Origin: Candidatus Oscillibacter excrementigallinarum
GTDB taxonomy: Bacteria > Bacillota > Clostridia > Oscillospirales > Oscillospiraceae
DNA: 57,308 nt
Assembly: GCA_019118245.1 (NCBI GenBank)
Contig: DWZJ01000044.1
Span: 1-57,308 of the forward strand
Direction: 5' to 3'
Of this stretch, positions 44,725 to 52,214 are shown piece by piece. The stretch's first letter is position 1; every line of letters begins with the position of its first letter. The notes under the pieces are model-generated. The model worked only from the letters and a program-made list of their open reading frames with translations. It made no database searches and was not told where the DNA came from. Made by a program: the position numbers and the translations under genes.

Positions 44725-45096
44725 ATAGGCGGAGCCGCGCTGCCGGCCCTTGGCATGACGCGGATCTCGGCCGCCTGCGGTGCGCCGGGCGGCGATGCTC
44801 TGTCCAGCACCTCGCCGGACACACTGCCTGCTCAAGAGACGGGGTCCCAGGCGCCCGCAGCTCCGGAGACCGGAGACGGCCCCGAGAGCGGCAGGGGCCA
44901 GTGCAGCATCCTGATCGCCTTCGGCGTTTCGGAGACCGGCGGCACCGACACGGCGGAAGTTCGCCAGCCGGGTGTCCACGGAGTACGGCGTGGTGGGCAG
45001 CACCCAGTTTATCGACCAGGCCATCGGCAGGCGGCGCGCAATGCCCCGGACGATGTCTCGCCGTGGTTGGAAACGCTGGGTGCGGCGGCTTCATAA
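44725..45096 (+). pseudogene. Probable remnant of a flavodoxin-domain lipoprotein gene
   Basis: A lipoprotein-like start (ALPALGMTRISAACGAP, then a Ser/Pro/Glu linker), the beginning of a flavodoxin (CSILIAFGVSETGGTDT) and an end (DDVSPWLETLGAAAS) lie in one frame, while RVSTEYGVVGSTQFIDQAI, a plausible internal piece, lies in another. The central flavodoxin fold is missing. This pattern suggests deletion plus frameshift. The assignment rests on pattern resemblance only. It sits between an EamA gene and a TetR gene, close to an intact flavodoxin at 46.0 kb. Confidence 0.4.
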
Positions 45097-45258
45097 AAAG
45101 GCGGTGTACAGGCTATGACAGGCACATCTGGCACGGTCCCACGTGTGCCGACCGAGTCTGTCCTGTCGCAACCGGATCAAAGCCCTCTATCCCGGGAACG
45201 TGCAGTTTCAAAATCGTTAACCTTTCGTTTATCTCCTGTTTAACAGTGGGCGGTAAAC

Positions 45259-45828
45259 TCAATATTTGACGACGCTGGACATCCCCTCGCAGATCAGCCT
45301 GGTGGACAGCTCGATGACCGCTTCCAGCGAGAGCTGCTTGCCGTCCGCCACCCACTGTCGGTAGAGAATGGCCGTGATGCTGCCGTAGTAGGCGAAGATG
45401 ATGTTTTCGGACGCCTCGTCCATCCCGAAGGCCCCCCGGTTCATCAGCTTCCGGTACCCCATCACCTGCTGGTTGATGCGGTCGTAGAGGAACTGATAGC
45501 TCCCGCTGCACAGCAGCCGGTCATGGAGCGGGGACTGGGTGGCCATATACTCAAAGAACACCCGGATCATCCGGCGGATGTCCGCCATCTTTGTGTAGGA
45601 GACCTGCTTTTCGATGAATTCCCCGGCGATCTCATCCTGGAGCTCCCGGAGCAGGGCGTCCAGGGAGTCGTAGTGCAGGTAAAAGGTGTTTCGGTTGATC
45701 ATGGCCCGCTGGGTCAGTTCCTTGATGGTGATGTCCTGATAGTCCATCTCCATGATCATGGCGCAGAAGGCGTCCCGGATCGCCTTCCGAGTGCGGATCA
45801 CCCGCAGATCAGTCTTTTTTGGTTCCAT
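45259..45828 (-). CDS. TetR-family transcriptional regulator
   Basis: The 189-residue protein has an N-terminal helix-turn-helix (RTRKAIRDAFCAMIMEMDYQ, ITIKELTQRAMINRNTFYLHYDSL in part) of the TetR/AcrR type and a helical C-terminal domain without a recognised ligand class. The ATG at 45828 has GGGAGG upstream; the frame is open to 45969 but that part overlaps the intergenic promoter. It is divergent from the flavodoxin-EFR1-alcohol dehydrogenase cluster, which it probably represses. Confidence 0.9.
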   Translation of the reverse strand: MEPKKTDLRVIRTRKAIRDAFCAMIMEMDYQDITIKELTQRAMINRNTFYLHYDSLDALLRELQDEIAGEFIEKQVSYTKMADIRRMIRVFFEYMATQSPLHDRLLCSGSYQFLYDRINQQVMGYRKLMNRGAFGMDEASENIIFAYYGSITAILYRQWVADGKQLSLEAVIELSTRLICEGMSSVVKY

Positions 45829-45915
45829 CAGAGCAGCCTCCCTGAATTTTTTGTGACTTCCTGGGCATTTTGTGAAGAAATGCCGTATATCGGGCAAAGC
45901 GGGCCCAGCTTCCCA

Positions 45916-45945
45916 TTGCGCTGCCCGCCAGCCGCGCACTATAAT
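45916..45945 (+). promoter_or_regulatory. Promoter candidate for the flavodoxin cluster
   Basis: TTGCGC (45916-45921), an 18-base spacer and TATAAT (45940-45945). GCGC-flanked and ATATG/CATAT-like symmetric sequences follow up to 46000 and could be TetR sites, but no clean operator stands out. Confidence 0.5.
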
Positions 45946-46023
45946 ATGCACGCGCCTAATAAATAGCACAGGGCGATTATATGGTACATATGGAGGGATG
46001 TCAAGTGCGGAGCGTGAAGGACT

Positions 46024-46515
46024 GTGGGTAAGTGCATCATCGTCTATTATTCCATGGACGGCAACACCAGACAGATCGCGGAGCGTATCCGGTCAGAGAC
46101 CGGCTTTCCCCTGATCCAGCTGGAGACCGTGGTCCCCTATACGGGGACCGATGAGGAGATCATCGCCCAGGGACAGGAGGAGGTCAACCGGGGCTATCGG
46201 CCTGCATTAAAGCCCCTGGGCGTGGACCTGGATGCCTGCGACACCATCCTGGTGGGGACGCCTACCTGGTGGTACACCATGGCCTCTCCCGTCCTCAGCT
46301 TTCTCCACCTGGTGGATTGGCGGGGAAAGACCCTGGTCCCGTTCCAGACCCACGCGGGCTGGCCGGGGCACTGTCTGGAGGACATGGAGCGGGCCTGTCC
46401 CGGCGCCAGGGTCCTCTATCCCAAGGCCATTCGTTTCAGCCCCCAGCAGTTTGGGAAGCTGGAGACTCCCCAGCGGGAATTGGAGTCGTGGCTCGCGGAG
46501 CTCAAAACATTATAA
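46024..46515 (+). CDS. Flavodoxin
   Basis: The 163-residue protein has IIVYYSMDGNTRQIAERI (FMN phosphate loop), VGTPTWWYTMASPVLSFL and a C-terminal FSPQQFGKLETPQRELESWL, close to the flavodoxin-4 type. The likely start is GTG at 46024; GAAGGA is only a few bases upstream, so initiation may be weak or the original start may be lost. It is the first gene of a cluster with an EFR1 flavoprotein and an iron alcohol dehydrogenase, facing a TetR gene. Confidence 0.83.
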   Translation: MGKCIIVYYSMDGNTRQIAERIRSETGFPLIQLETVVPYTGTDEEIIAQGQEEVNRGYRPALKPLGVDLDACDTILVGTPTWWYTMASPVLSFLHLVDWRGKTLVPFQTHAGWPGHCLEDMERACPGARVLYPKAIRFSPQQFGKLETPQRELESWLAELKTL

Positions 46516-46528
46516 GAGGCGAACGAAT

Positions 46529-47296
46529 ATGCTGTTTTATTTTACAGGAACGGGCAACAGCCTGTACGCGACAAAGCACCTGGATGCGGAGCGGTCCAGC
46601 ATCCCCCAGGTGATGCGCGGTCCCCAGCTGGAATTCACAGCCGACGCTATCGGGATCGTCTGCCCGGTCTACGGCCATGAGGTCCCGCCCATGGTGCGGG
46701 ACTTCCTCCACAGGGCCAAATTCCACACCGGCTACTTCTACATGGTCCTGACCTAAGGCAACCGCCACGGCGGCGCGGCGGAGCTGGCCCAAAAGCTTTG
46801 TCAGGACTGCGGCATCCAGCCCGCCTACATCAATGTCCTGCTGGTGGCGGACAACTGGCTGCCCAGCTTCGATATGGACGAGCAGAAGCAGCTGGACAAG
46901 GGCGTGGACGCCCACCTGGCGCAGATTGCGGCGGACATCGCGGCCCGGAAGCACTGGATCGCGCCGGTGACAGATGCGGACCGGGCGGCCCACCGGGAGT
47001 TTTTGGCCGGCATCATCCGGATGCCGGCGGACGCCTGGCAGCACCTGATCCGGGTGACGGACCGCTGCGTGGGCTGCGGCATCTGTGAGCGGGTCTGCCC
47101 CTCCGCCTCCATCCGGGTGGTGGACGGAACGGCGGTCCACATCCCCGGCAGCTGCCAGACCTGCCTGTCCTGTGTCCACAACTGCCCGGAGAAGGCCATC
47201 GGCCTGACCATTCCGGAGAAGAATCCGGAGGCCCGGTACCGCAACGAGCACATCCGTCTGTCTGAGATCGTTGACGCCAATTGTCAGGCATTGTAA
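46529..47296 (+). pseudogene. EFR1-type flavodoxin/ferredoxin protein with a nonsense codon
   Basis: ATG 46529 begins MLFYFTGTGNSLYATKHL, the EFR1 flavodoxin start; GIVCPVYGHEVPPMVRDFL and FYMVLT follow, then TAA at 46754-46756. The frame continues without shift as GNRHGGAAELAQKLC and reaches TAA at 47296, with ferredoxin motifs CVGCGICERVCPSA and CQTCLSCVHNCPEKA. Relatives read LTYGN here, so TAT or TAC to TAA is the likely change. Full length would be 255 residues, normal for the family. The distal part lacks the flavodoxin FMN loop and has no evident ribosome site of its own. Confidence 0.85.
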
Positions 47297-47314
47297 AAGG
47301 AGGAGAGATTTTCT

Positions 47315-48460
47315 ATGAATGAATTTGTATATACCTATCCCACCGCCGTCTACTTTGGCGAGGGCGCGGCGAAAAAGCACCTGAAAAACCTGGTGGCCCC
47401 CTACGGCAAAACGGTCCTGCTGGCCTACGGCGGCGGGTCCGTCAAGAAGAACGGCATCTATGATGAGCTGAAAGGCCTGCTCACCGAGGCCGGCAAGGAT
47501 GTGGTGGACTTCTCCGGCATCATGCCCAATCCCACTTACGCCAAGGTGCAGGAGGGCGCGAGGCTGGTGCGGGAGCATCATGTGGACTTCATCCTGGCGG
47601 TGGGCGGCGGCAGCGTGGTGGACTGCTGCAAGGTGATCTCCGCCCAGGCGGTCCTGGACGAGGACATCTGGTCCATCGAGTACCAGTCCGGCAAGTTCCC
47701 CACCGACGGCATCCCCATGGGTGCGGTGGTCACCGCCTCCGGCACTGGGGCTGAGATGAACTCCGGCGCCGTCATCACCTGCGAGGACAAGAACTGGAAG
47801 GGCCCCATCGCGGGCATCGCCGCCAGGTTTGCCATCCTGGACCCGGCCTACACCGCCTCCGTGCCTGCCATGCAGGTCCTCTCCGGGGCCTTCGATACCC
47901 TCAGCCACGCCATGGAGACCTATCTGGGCCAGTCCGACCGGGACAACGTGTCCGACGATGTGGCCCTGGCCGTCATGCGCAACACGGTGGTGAATATGCG
48001 CCGCCTGCTGGTGGACATCAACGACCTGCAGGCCCGGGGCAACCTCATGTGGGACTCCGCCATGGCGGAGAACGGCATTTTGAAGGTAGGCCGTCTCACC
48101 GACTTCCAGGGCCACCAGATCGAGCACCAGCTGGGAGCCTACACCGACTGCAACCACGGCCAGGGGCTGGCGGTCATCCATCCGGCCTACTACCGCCGCA
48201 TCGTCAAGGACGCCCCGGAGAAGTTCGCCCGGATGGGCCGCGAAGTCTTTGGTGTGGACGGCGCCGAGGCTGCCGTGGAGGCCCTGGCCGGCTTTATCCA
48301 GGAATGCGGCCTGCCCACGAGGCTCAGCCAGCTGCGCTCCAAGGTGGAGATCACCCCCGAGGTGCTGCGGAAGGTGGCGGACACCTGCAACCTGATCCCC
48401 AGCGGCCCCCGGCAGCTGAGCCGGGATGAGATCTACGACCTGCTGGTGGAGTGCCTGTAA
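47315..48460 (+). CDS. Iron-containing alcohol dehydrogenase (YqhD/BDH type)
   Basis: The 381-residue group III dehydrogenase has MNEFVYTYPTAVYFGEGA, the NAD(P) segment GGGSVVDCCKVIS, SGTGAEMNSGAVI, and metal ligands in AFDTLSHAMETYLG and HQIEHQLGAYTDCNHGQGLA. It reduces short aldehydes or oxidises alcohols with NAD(P)H. AAAGGAGGAG precedes the ATG, 18 bases after the EFR1 frame, so the genes form one unit with the flavodoxin. The cluster suggests detoxification of aldehydes under TetR control. Confidence 0.94.
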   Translation: MNEFVYTYPTAVYFGEGAAKKHLKNLVAPYGKTVLLAYGGGSVKKNGIYDELKGLLTEAGKDVVDFSGIMPNPTYAKVQEGARLVREHHVDFILAVGGGSVVDCCKVISAQAVLDEDIWSIEYQSGKFPTDGIPMGAVVTASGTGAEMNSGAVITCEDKNWKGPIAGIAARFAILDPAYTASVPAMQVLSGAFDTLSHAMETYLGQSDRDNVSDDVALAVMRNTVVNMRRLLVDINDLQARGNLMWDSAMAENGILKVGRLTDFQGHQIEHQLGAYTDCNHGQGLAVIHPAYYRRIVKDAPEKFARMGREVFGVDGAEAAVEALAGFIQECGLPTRLSQLRSKVEITPEVLRKVADTCNLIPSGPRQLSRDEIYDLLVECL

Positions 48461-48585
48461 GGCCATCTCCCCTGTTTGAGTGTGCGCAAAAACGCGGCAC
48501 AGAGCGGTCCGTTCCCCACGGGCCGTTCTGCGCCGTCCTCGGATCCCGCCCCATGCTGGAGCACCATCCGGAAAGAGGAGGCCCC

Positions 48586-49968
48586 ATGAATCCCTATCGA
48601 AACCTGATCTCCAATACGGCGCTGTTTGGGCTGAGCACCTTTGGGGCCCGGTTCCTGACCTTCCTGCTGACGCCCTTTTATACCCGGGTCCTCTCCAGCG
48701 CGGAGTACGGCGTCACGGACCTGCTGCTCCAGACCGGCAACCTCATCATCCCCATTGCCTCTGTGGGCATCGCCAATGCCGTCATCCGGTATGGATTGGA
48801 GCAGACCAGCGACAAGCGCAGCGTGTTCACCACCGGCCTTCTGGTCACGCTGGCGGGCTTTTTCCTGCTGCTTCTGGCTGCGCCGCTGCTGGATCGGATT
48901 GCGTTCCTCTCCGGTTATCTGTGGCTGGTGCTGCTCTATGTGCTGGCGGCCAACATCCACTCCGTCTGCAACCAGTTCGCCCGGACCATGGGCCACGTGC
49001 GGCTCTTCGCCCTGGACGGCGTCCTGCGGACGGTGCTGACCATCGTGTTCAACATCCTGCTGCTGGCGGTGTTTCCCATGGGGGTCACCGGCTATGTGCT
49101 GGCCAACGTGCTGGCGGACGGGATCACCACAGTGTTCGTGTTCCTGCGGGCAAAGCAGTGGCGGCATCTCCGCCTGTCGGCAGTGAACCGGCGGGACACG
49201 GCCCGGATGCTCCGGTACAGCGCGCCCCTGGTCCCCAACAACCTGTGCGGCTGGATCATCAACATCTCGGACCGCTATCTCATCGCCCTGCTGGTGGGGA
49301 ACGCCGCCACCGGCATCTACGCCGTGGCCAACAAGATCCCCACCATCCTGCTGACGGTGGCCAACACCTTCTCCTCCGCCTGGCAGCTCTCCGCCCTGGC
49401 GGAGCGGCCGAAGGCGGAAAAAGAGCGGTTCTTCTCCAATGTCTTCACCGTCTACTCCGCCATCGCCTTCGTGGTGGCCTCCGGCGTCATTCTCACCGCC
49501 CAGATCTCCACGCGGCTGCTGGCGGCGCCGGACTACTACGAGGCGTGGCGGTATGTGCCGGTGCTGACGCTGGCGACGACCTTTGCCTGCCTGGGCTCGT
49601 TCCTCTCCTCCATCTACATGGTGGAGCTGCGCAGCACCGCCACCCTGGTCACCACGCTGCTGGGGGCGGTCTGCAATCTGGCGGGGAATTCTTTCCTGAT
49701 CCAGTGGTGGGGCTCCATGGGAGCGGCCATCTCCACCCTGGCCAGCTATCTTCTGATTTTCGCCGTGCGGGCCGTCCACACCCGGACGATGCTCCGCATC
49801 CGATGGGATCTCCCCAAATTTCTGCTCTGCTTCCTGCTGCTGGGCGCCCAGTGCATCATGATGGAGGCCGGAGCCCCTCTGTGGCCGCTGTGGTCCAGCC
49901 TCTGCTTCCTCCTGGTGGCGGCGTCCAATTTCAAGCCCCTGCGGCGGGCCGTGAAGCAGACGGTGTGA
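48586..49968 (+). CDS. Polysaccharide/oligosaccharide flippase (MOP superfamily)
   Basis: The 460-residue protein has 12-14 hydrophobic segments. The N-terminal NLISNTALFGLSTFGARFLTF, FYTRVLSSAEYGVTDLL and SVGIANAVIRYGL, and the later RYSAPLVPNNLCGWIINISDRYLI, are typical of Wzx-like and lipopolysaccharide-biosynthesis flippases. It would move lipid-linked glycans across the membrane. The ATG at 48586 has GAAAGAGGAG upstream. No glycosyltransferases are adjacent, so the glycan is unknown. Confidence 0.9.
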   Translation: MNPYRNLISNTALFGLSTFGARFLTFLLTPFYTRVLSSAEYGVTDLLLQTGNLIIPIASVGIANAVIRYGLEQTSDKRSVFTTGLLVTLAGFFLLLLAAPLLDRIAFLSGYLWLVLLYVLAANIHSVCNQFARTMGHVRLFALDGVLRTVLTIVFNILLLAVFPMGVTGYVLANVLADGITTVFVFLRAKQWRHLRLSAVNRRDTARMLRYSAPLVPNNLCGWIINISDRYLIALLVGNAATGIYAVANKIPTILLTVANTFSSAWQLSALAERPKAEKERFFSNVFTVYSAIAFVVASGVILTAQISTRLLAAPDYYEAWRYVPVLTLATTFACLGSFLSSIYMVELRSTATLVTTLLGAVCNLAGNSFLIQWWGSMGAAISTLASYLLIFAVRAVHTRTMLRIRWDLPKFLLCFLLLGAQCIMMEAGAPLWPLWSSLCFLLVAASNFKPLRRAVKQTV

Positions 49969-50047
49969 GCTCCCGCGCCCTGGGATCACGCAAAAAACGC
50001 GGCAGGGTCGGGCGCTCCGACCGGCCGCGAGCAAGATATCTGGCAGA

Positions 50048-50120
50048 CGTCCTCCGCCCTTTGGCGGAGGACCATTTTGCCTCTCCGCCGCTATGTACCG
50101 CCGCCCGGACGGGCGGCGGG
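50048..50120 (-). terminator. Hairpins downstream of the VWA gene
   Basis: GTCCTCCGCC/GGCGGAGGAC (about 50050-50073, 4-base loop) and CCGCCGCCCG/CGGGCGGCGG (about 50098-50120). The second is close behind the VWA stop on the minus strand. Confidence 0.5.
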
Positions 50121-50128
50121 CAGAGGGC

Positions 50129-51511
50129 TCAAAGCGTGACGGCGGCTCCGCAGCAGCGGAAGTCCGTATCGATGGTGTGTGCAATGAAACGGACCCTGAA
50201 ATTGCGCGGATCGCACATCACGCCCACCGGACCGCCGGAGACATCCAGGTCCTCGGGGACGACGAACTTGATGCATTTGACCAGCACATCCCGGCAGGAG
50301 GGCTCACTGTGGGCGGGGATGGTCAGCGTCTTCATGCCCCGCTGGCATTCCAGGCCGTTTTCATCCACCTCGGTCAGGATGACCGCCAGCGCGACCCGCT
50401 TGTTGGGGCAGACGTTTTTGATGGTGACATCCAGCTGGAGGATCCGCCCCTGGGACGCCAGCTCGGTCTCCCCCGCATCGACCACGACGGCGTCGGAGCA
50501 CCCCTCCACTGCCACCTCCACCGGGACGGGGCACTCCTCGGGGTATACGACGACGCCGCACGCCACCACGACCGTGGGCTCGGGGAAGGCGACCACGTTC
50601 CCCTCCGTGTCGGAATAGGTGACGGACGCGTTGACCAGCTTCGTGCCGGAGGTCTGGGCCACATGGCGGATCTCGAACTCCAGAGTGGCGCTCTCGCTGG
50701 CGGTCACGCCCAGCTGGGGGATCGTCCACCGCAGCGACTGGGCGTCCAGCATGGAGGCGGTGCCCTTGGCCGGCGGCGTGATGCTGACGATCTCGAAATC
50801 AGGCATGACGATCTCGTCGATGACCAGATCGGTGGCGCCCGGTTTGGAGATGTTGGCCGCCAGCTGGGCAAACAGCGCCTCCAGGTCCGCCGCGTCCGGG
50901 GTGACCGCCACATGGGTCGCGTCGGGGTCGGTTGCCCACTCGTTCAGCGTATTCACGTCCACGCCGTCCGTGCCCACCAGGCCGATGCAGTAGATGATGA
51001 TCCCCTGGGCCCGGGCCGCGGCGGCCACCGGAGCGGGCGGCGCGCCTGTGGTGGTGTTTCCGTCAGTGAACATCACCATCACCCTGGCATTGCCGGAGGG
51101 CGGGGTGAACAGCTCCGTGGCCTTGGTGAATGCATCCGCGTGGTTGGTGCTCCCACCGGCGGACAGGCTGTCCACGGCGTCCTTCAGGGTGTCCACAGAA
51201 GTGATGAGCTGCGCATCCACCGCGGCGGTCTCGGCAAAGCTGACGATCCCGATGCGGCTGCCGGAGCCGATCTGTCCGTCCGCCACGCCGTCCGTGGCCT
51301 CCTCAATGATGTCGATGAAGGTCTTGGCGCCTTCCTTCATGCTCTCCAGCGGCATCCCGGCCATGCTGCCGGAGCGGTCCAGCACCAGCACGATGTCGGT
51401 GGGGTTGGAGATGATATCCGGCGCGGCTGTCAGGGCCAGTATCACACGCAGGGACCCGTCACAGCCGATGCTGTCCAGATCGATCACTTTATTTGAATTC
51501 GTAATACCCAT
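50129..51511 (-). CDS. VWA-domain protein with cysteine-rich C-terminal region, unknown function
   Basis: The 460-residue protein starts MGITNSNKVIDLDSIGCDGS and has no signal peptide. Residues 30-215 form a von Willebrand A domain with an intact MIDAS (DRSGSMAG, STNHADAF, FTDGNTTTG). Residues 220-330 look like a beta-rich DUF11-type repeat, and 330-460 contain at least ten cysteines (ACGVVVYPEEC, KNVCPNKR, EPSCRDVLVKC, VMCDPRN, DFRCCGA). AAAGGAGG precedes the ATG at 51511. The mix of no export signal and many cysteines recalls spore-surface or intracellular assemblies, but this is only a suggestion. Confidence 0.8.
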   Translation of the reverse strand: MGITNSNKVIDLDSIGCDGSLRVILALTAAPDIISNPTDIVLVLDRSGSMAGMPLESMKEGAKTFIDIIEEATDGVADGQIGSGSRIGIVSFAETAAVDAQLITSVDTLKDAVDSLSAGGSTNHADAFTKATELFTPPSGNARVMVMFTDGNTTTGAPPAPVAAAARAQGIIIYCIGLVGTDGVDVNTLNEWATDPDATHVAVTPDAADLEALFAQLAANISKPGATDLVIDEIVMPDFEIVSITPPAKGTASMLDAQSLRWTIPQLGVTASESATLEFEIRHVAQTSGTKLVNASVTYSDTEGNVVAFPEPTVVVACGVVVYPEECPVPVEVAVEGCSDAVVVDAGETELASQGRILQLDVTIKNVCPNKRVALAVILTEVDENGLECQRGMKTLTIPAHSEPSCRDVLVKCIKFVVPEDLDVSGGPVGVMCDPRNFRVRFIAHTIDTDFRCCGAAVTL

Positions 51512-51736
51512 TCGTATGGCCTCCTTTTGGGGGAACATCCCCCGGCATTCTATGCTGAGGCCCTGCCCCATGACAGTCCGATCCAGGTCCCGGGCCGAGG
51601 TGGCCGGAGTTGAAAAAATACCGCACACCGTCCGTGCCGGGCGGTCCTTTCAACTGGCATCATTTTCCTCTCTTCTTTGGTTCCGCATAGATTTCCCACC
51701 CTCTCTATGGTATGGTGGAAAAAGGAATATTCCTGT

Positions 51737-51967
51737 ATGGAGATCCGTGTGCTGAAATACTTTCTCATGGCCGCCTGGGAAGAGAATATCGCCAGGGCGG
51801 CCGATCTGCTGCATCTGATCCAATCCACCCTGTCCAGGCAGCTGATCCAGTTGGAAGAGGAGCCGGGCGTCATACTGTTCGGCCGCAGCAAACATCGCAT
51901 CACCCTGACAGAGGATGGGATCAGACGCGCATCGAGCGGGGCTTTTGTCGAAACGGCTGAGAGATGA
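51737..51967 (+). pseudogene. Truncated LysR-type regulator (DNA-binding domain only)
   Basis: MEIRVLKYFLMAAWEENIAR and AADLLHLIQSTLSRQLIQLE are a LysR winged helix; ILFGRSKHRITLTEDG follows, then the frame degrades and stops after 76 residues. No effector domain remains downstream. The break lies 130 bases before the prophage boundary, so loss of the rest may be linked to mobile-element traffic. Confidence 0.75.
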
Positions 51968-52062
51968 AAGCGCCGAAGAATACAAGCCTACATTGACAGC
52001 GTTCGCCACGCCTGATTCGCATTGTGACACAATAAGGGAAAACTTTTGGAAAACAGAAAAAA

Positions 52063-52092
52063 GAGCCTTGAATCCATTGGGATTCAAGGCTC
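52063..52092 (-). terminator. Intrinsic terminator of the host tRNA locus
   Basis: GAGCCTTGAATCC and GGATTCAAGGCTC form a 13-bp stem with a 4-base loop; on the minus strand TTTTTT follows. It lies five bases beyond the tRNA 3' end at 52098. Confidence 0.85.
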
Positions 52093-52097
52093 CTGAT

Positions 52098-52121
52098 TGG
52101 CAGCGGGTGAAGGATTCGAAC
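52098..52121 (-). other. Prophage attachment site: 3' end of a tRNA
   Basis: On the minus strand 52121-52098 reads GTTCGAATCC, CTTCACCCGCTG in overlap, and CCA: a T-loop, T-stem 3' arm, acceptor 3' strand (ACCCGCT), discriminator G and encoded CCA. The sequence to its right cannot supply the 5' part of a tRNA, so this is a duplicated 3' end, as left by integrase-mediated insertion. The host terminator directly beyond it marks this as the distal attachment site. Confidence 0.7.
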
Positions 52122-52143
52122 ACCCGGAAAAATCTGTTAAACC

Positions 52144-52190
52144 ATTGTAGTGCAACGGCAATTCACAACCGTTAGCAAATTTGTTAGCAT
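52144..52190. promoter_or_regulatory. Possible recombinase arm-binding repeats
   Basis: GTTAGC occurs twice, at 52171 and 52183, 12 bases apart around AAATTT, and AACGG/CCGTT arms lie just left of them, immediately inside the prophage end. Confidence 0.35.
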
Positions 52191-52214
52191 TCCCAACATT
52201 ACTAAGGTGTCCGC

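Noticed and set aside
44665-45024. A 119-codon minus-strand frame beginning MAWSINWVLP
   Set aside because: Its reverse complement contains the flavodoxin-like pieces, which give a more coherent explanation as a plus-strand pseudogene.
52098-52180. Complete tRNA gene
   Set aside because: Only the T-loop to CCA portion is present; no anticodon arm, D-arm or matching 5' acceptor strand can be folded from the adjoining sequence.
52171-52188. CRISPR-like direct repeat
   Set aside because: Only two 6-base repeats with a 6-base gap; far too short and few for an array, more like recombinase binding sites.
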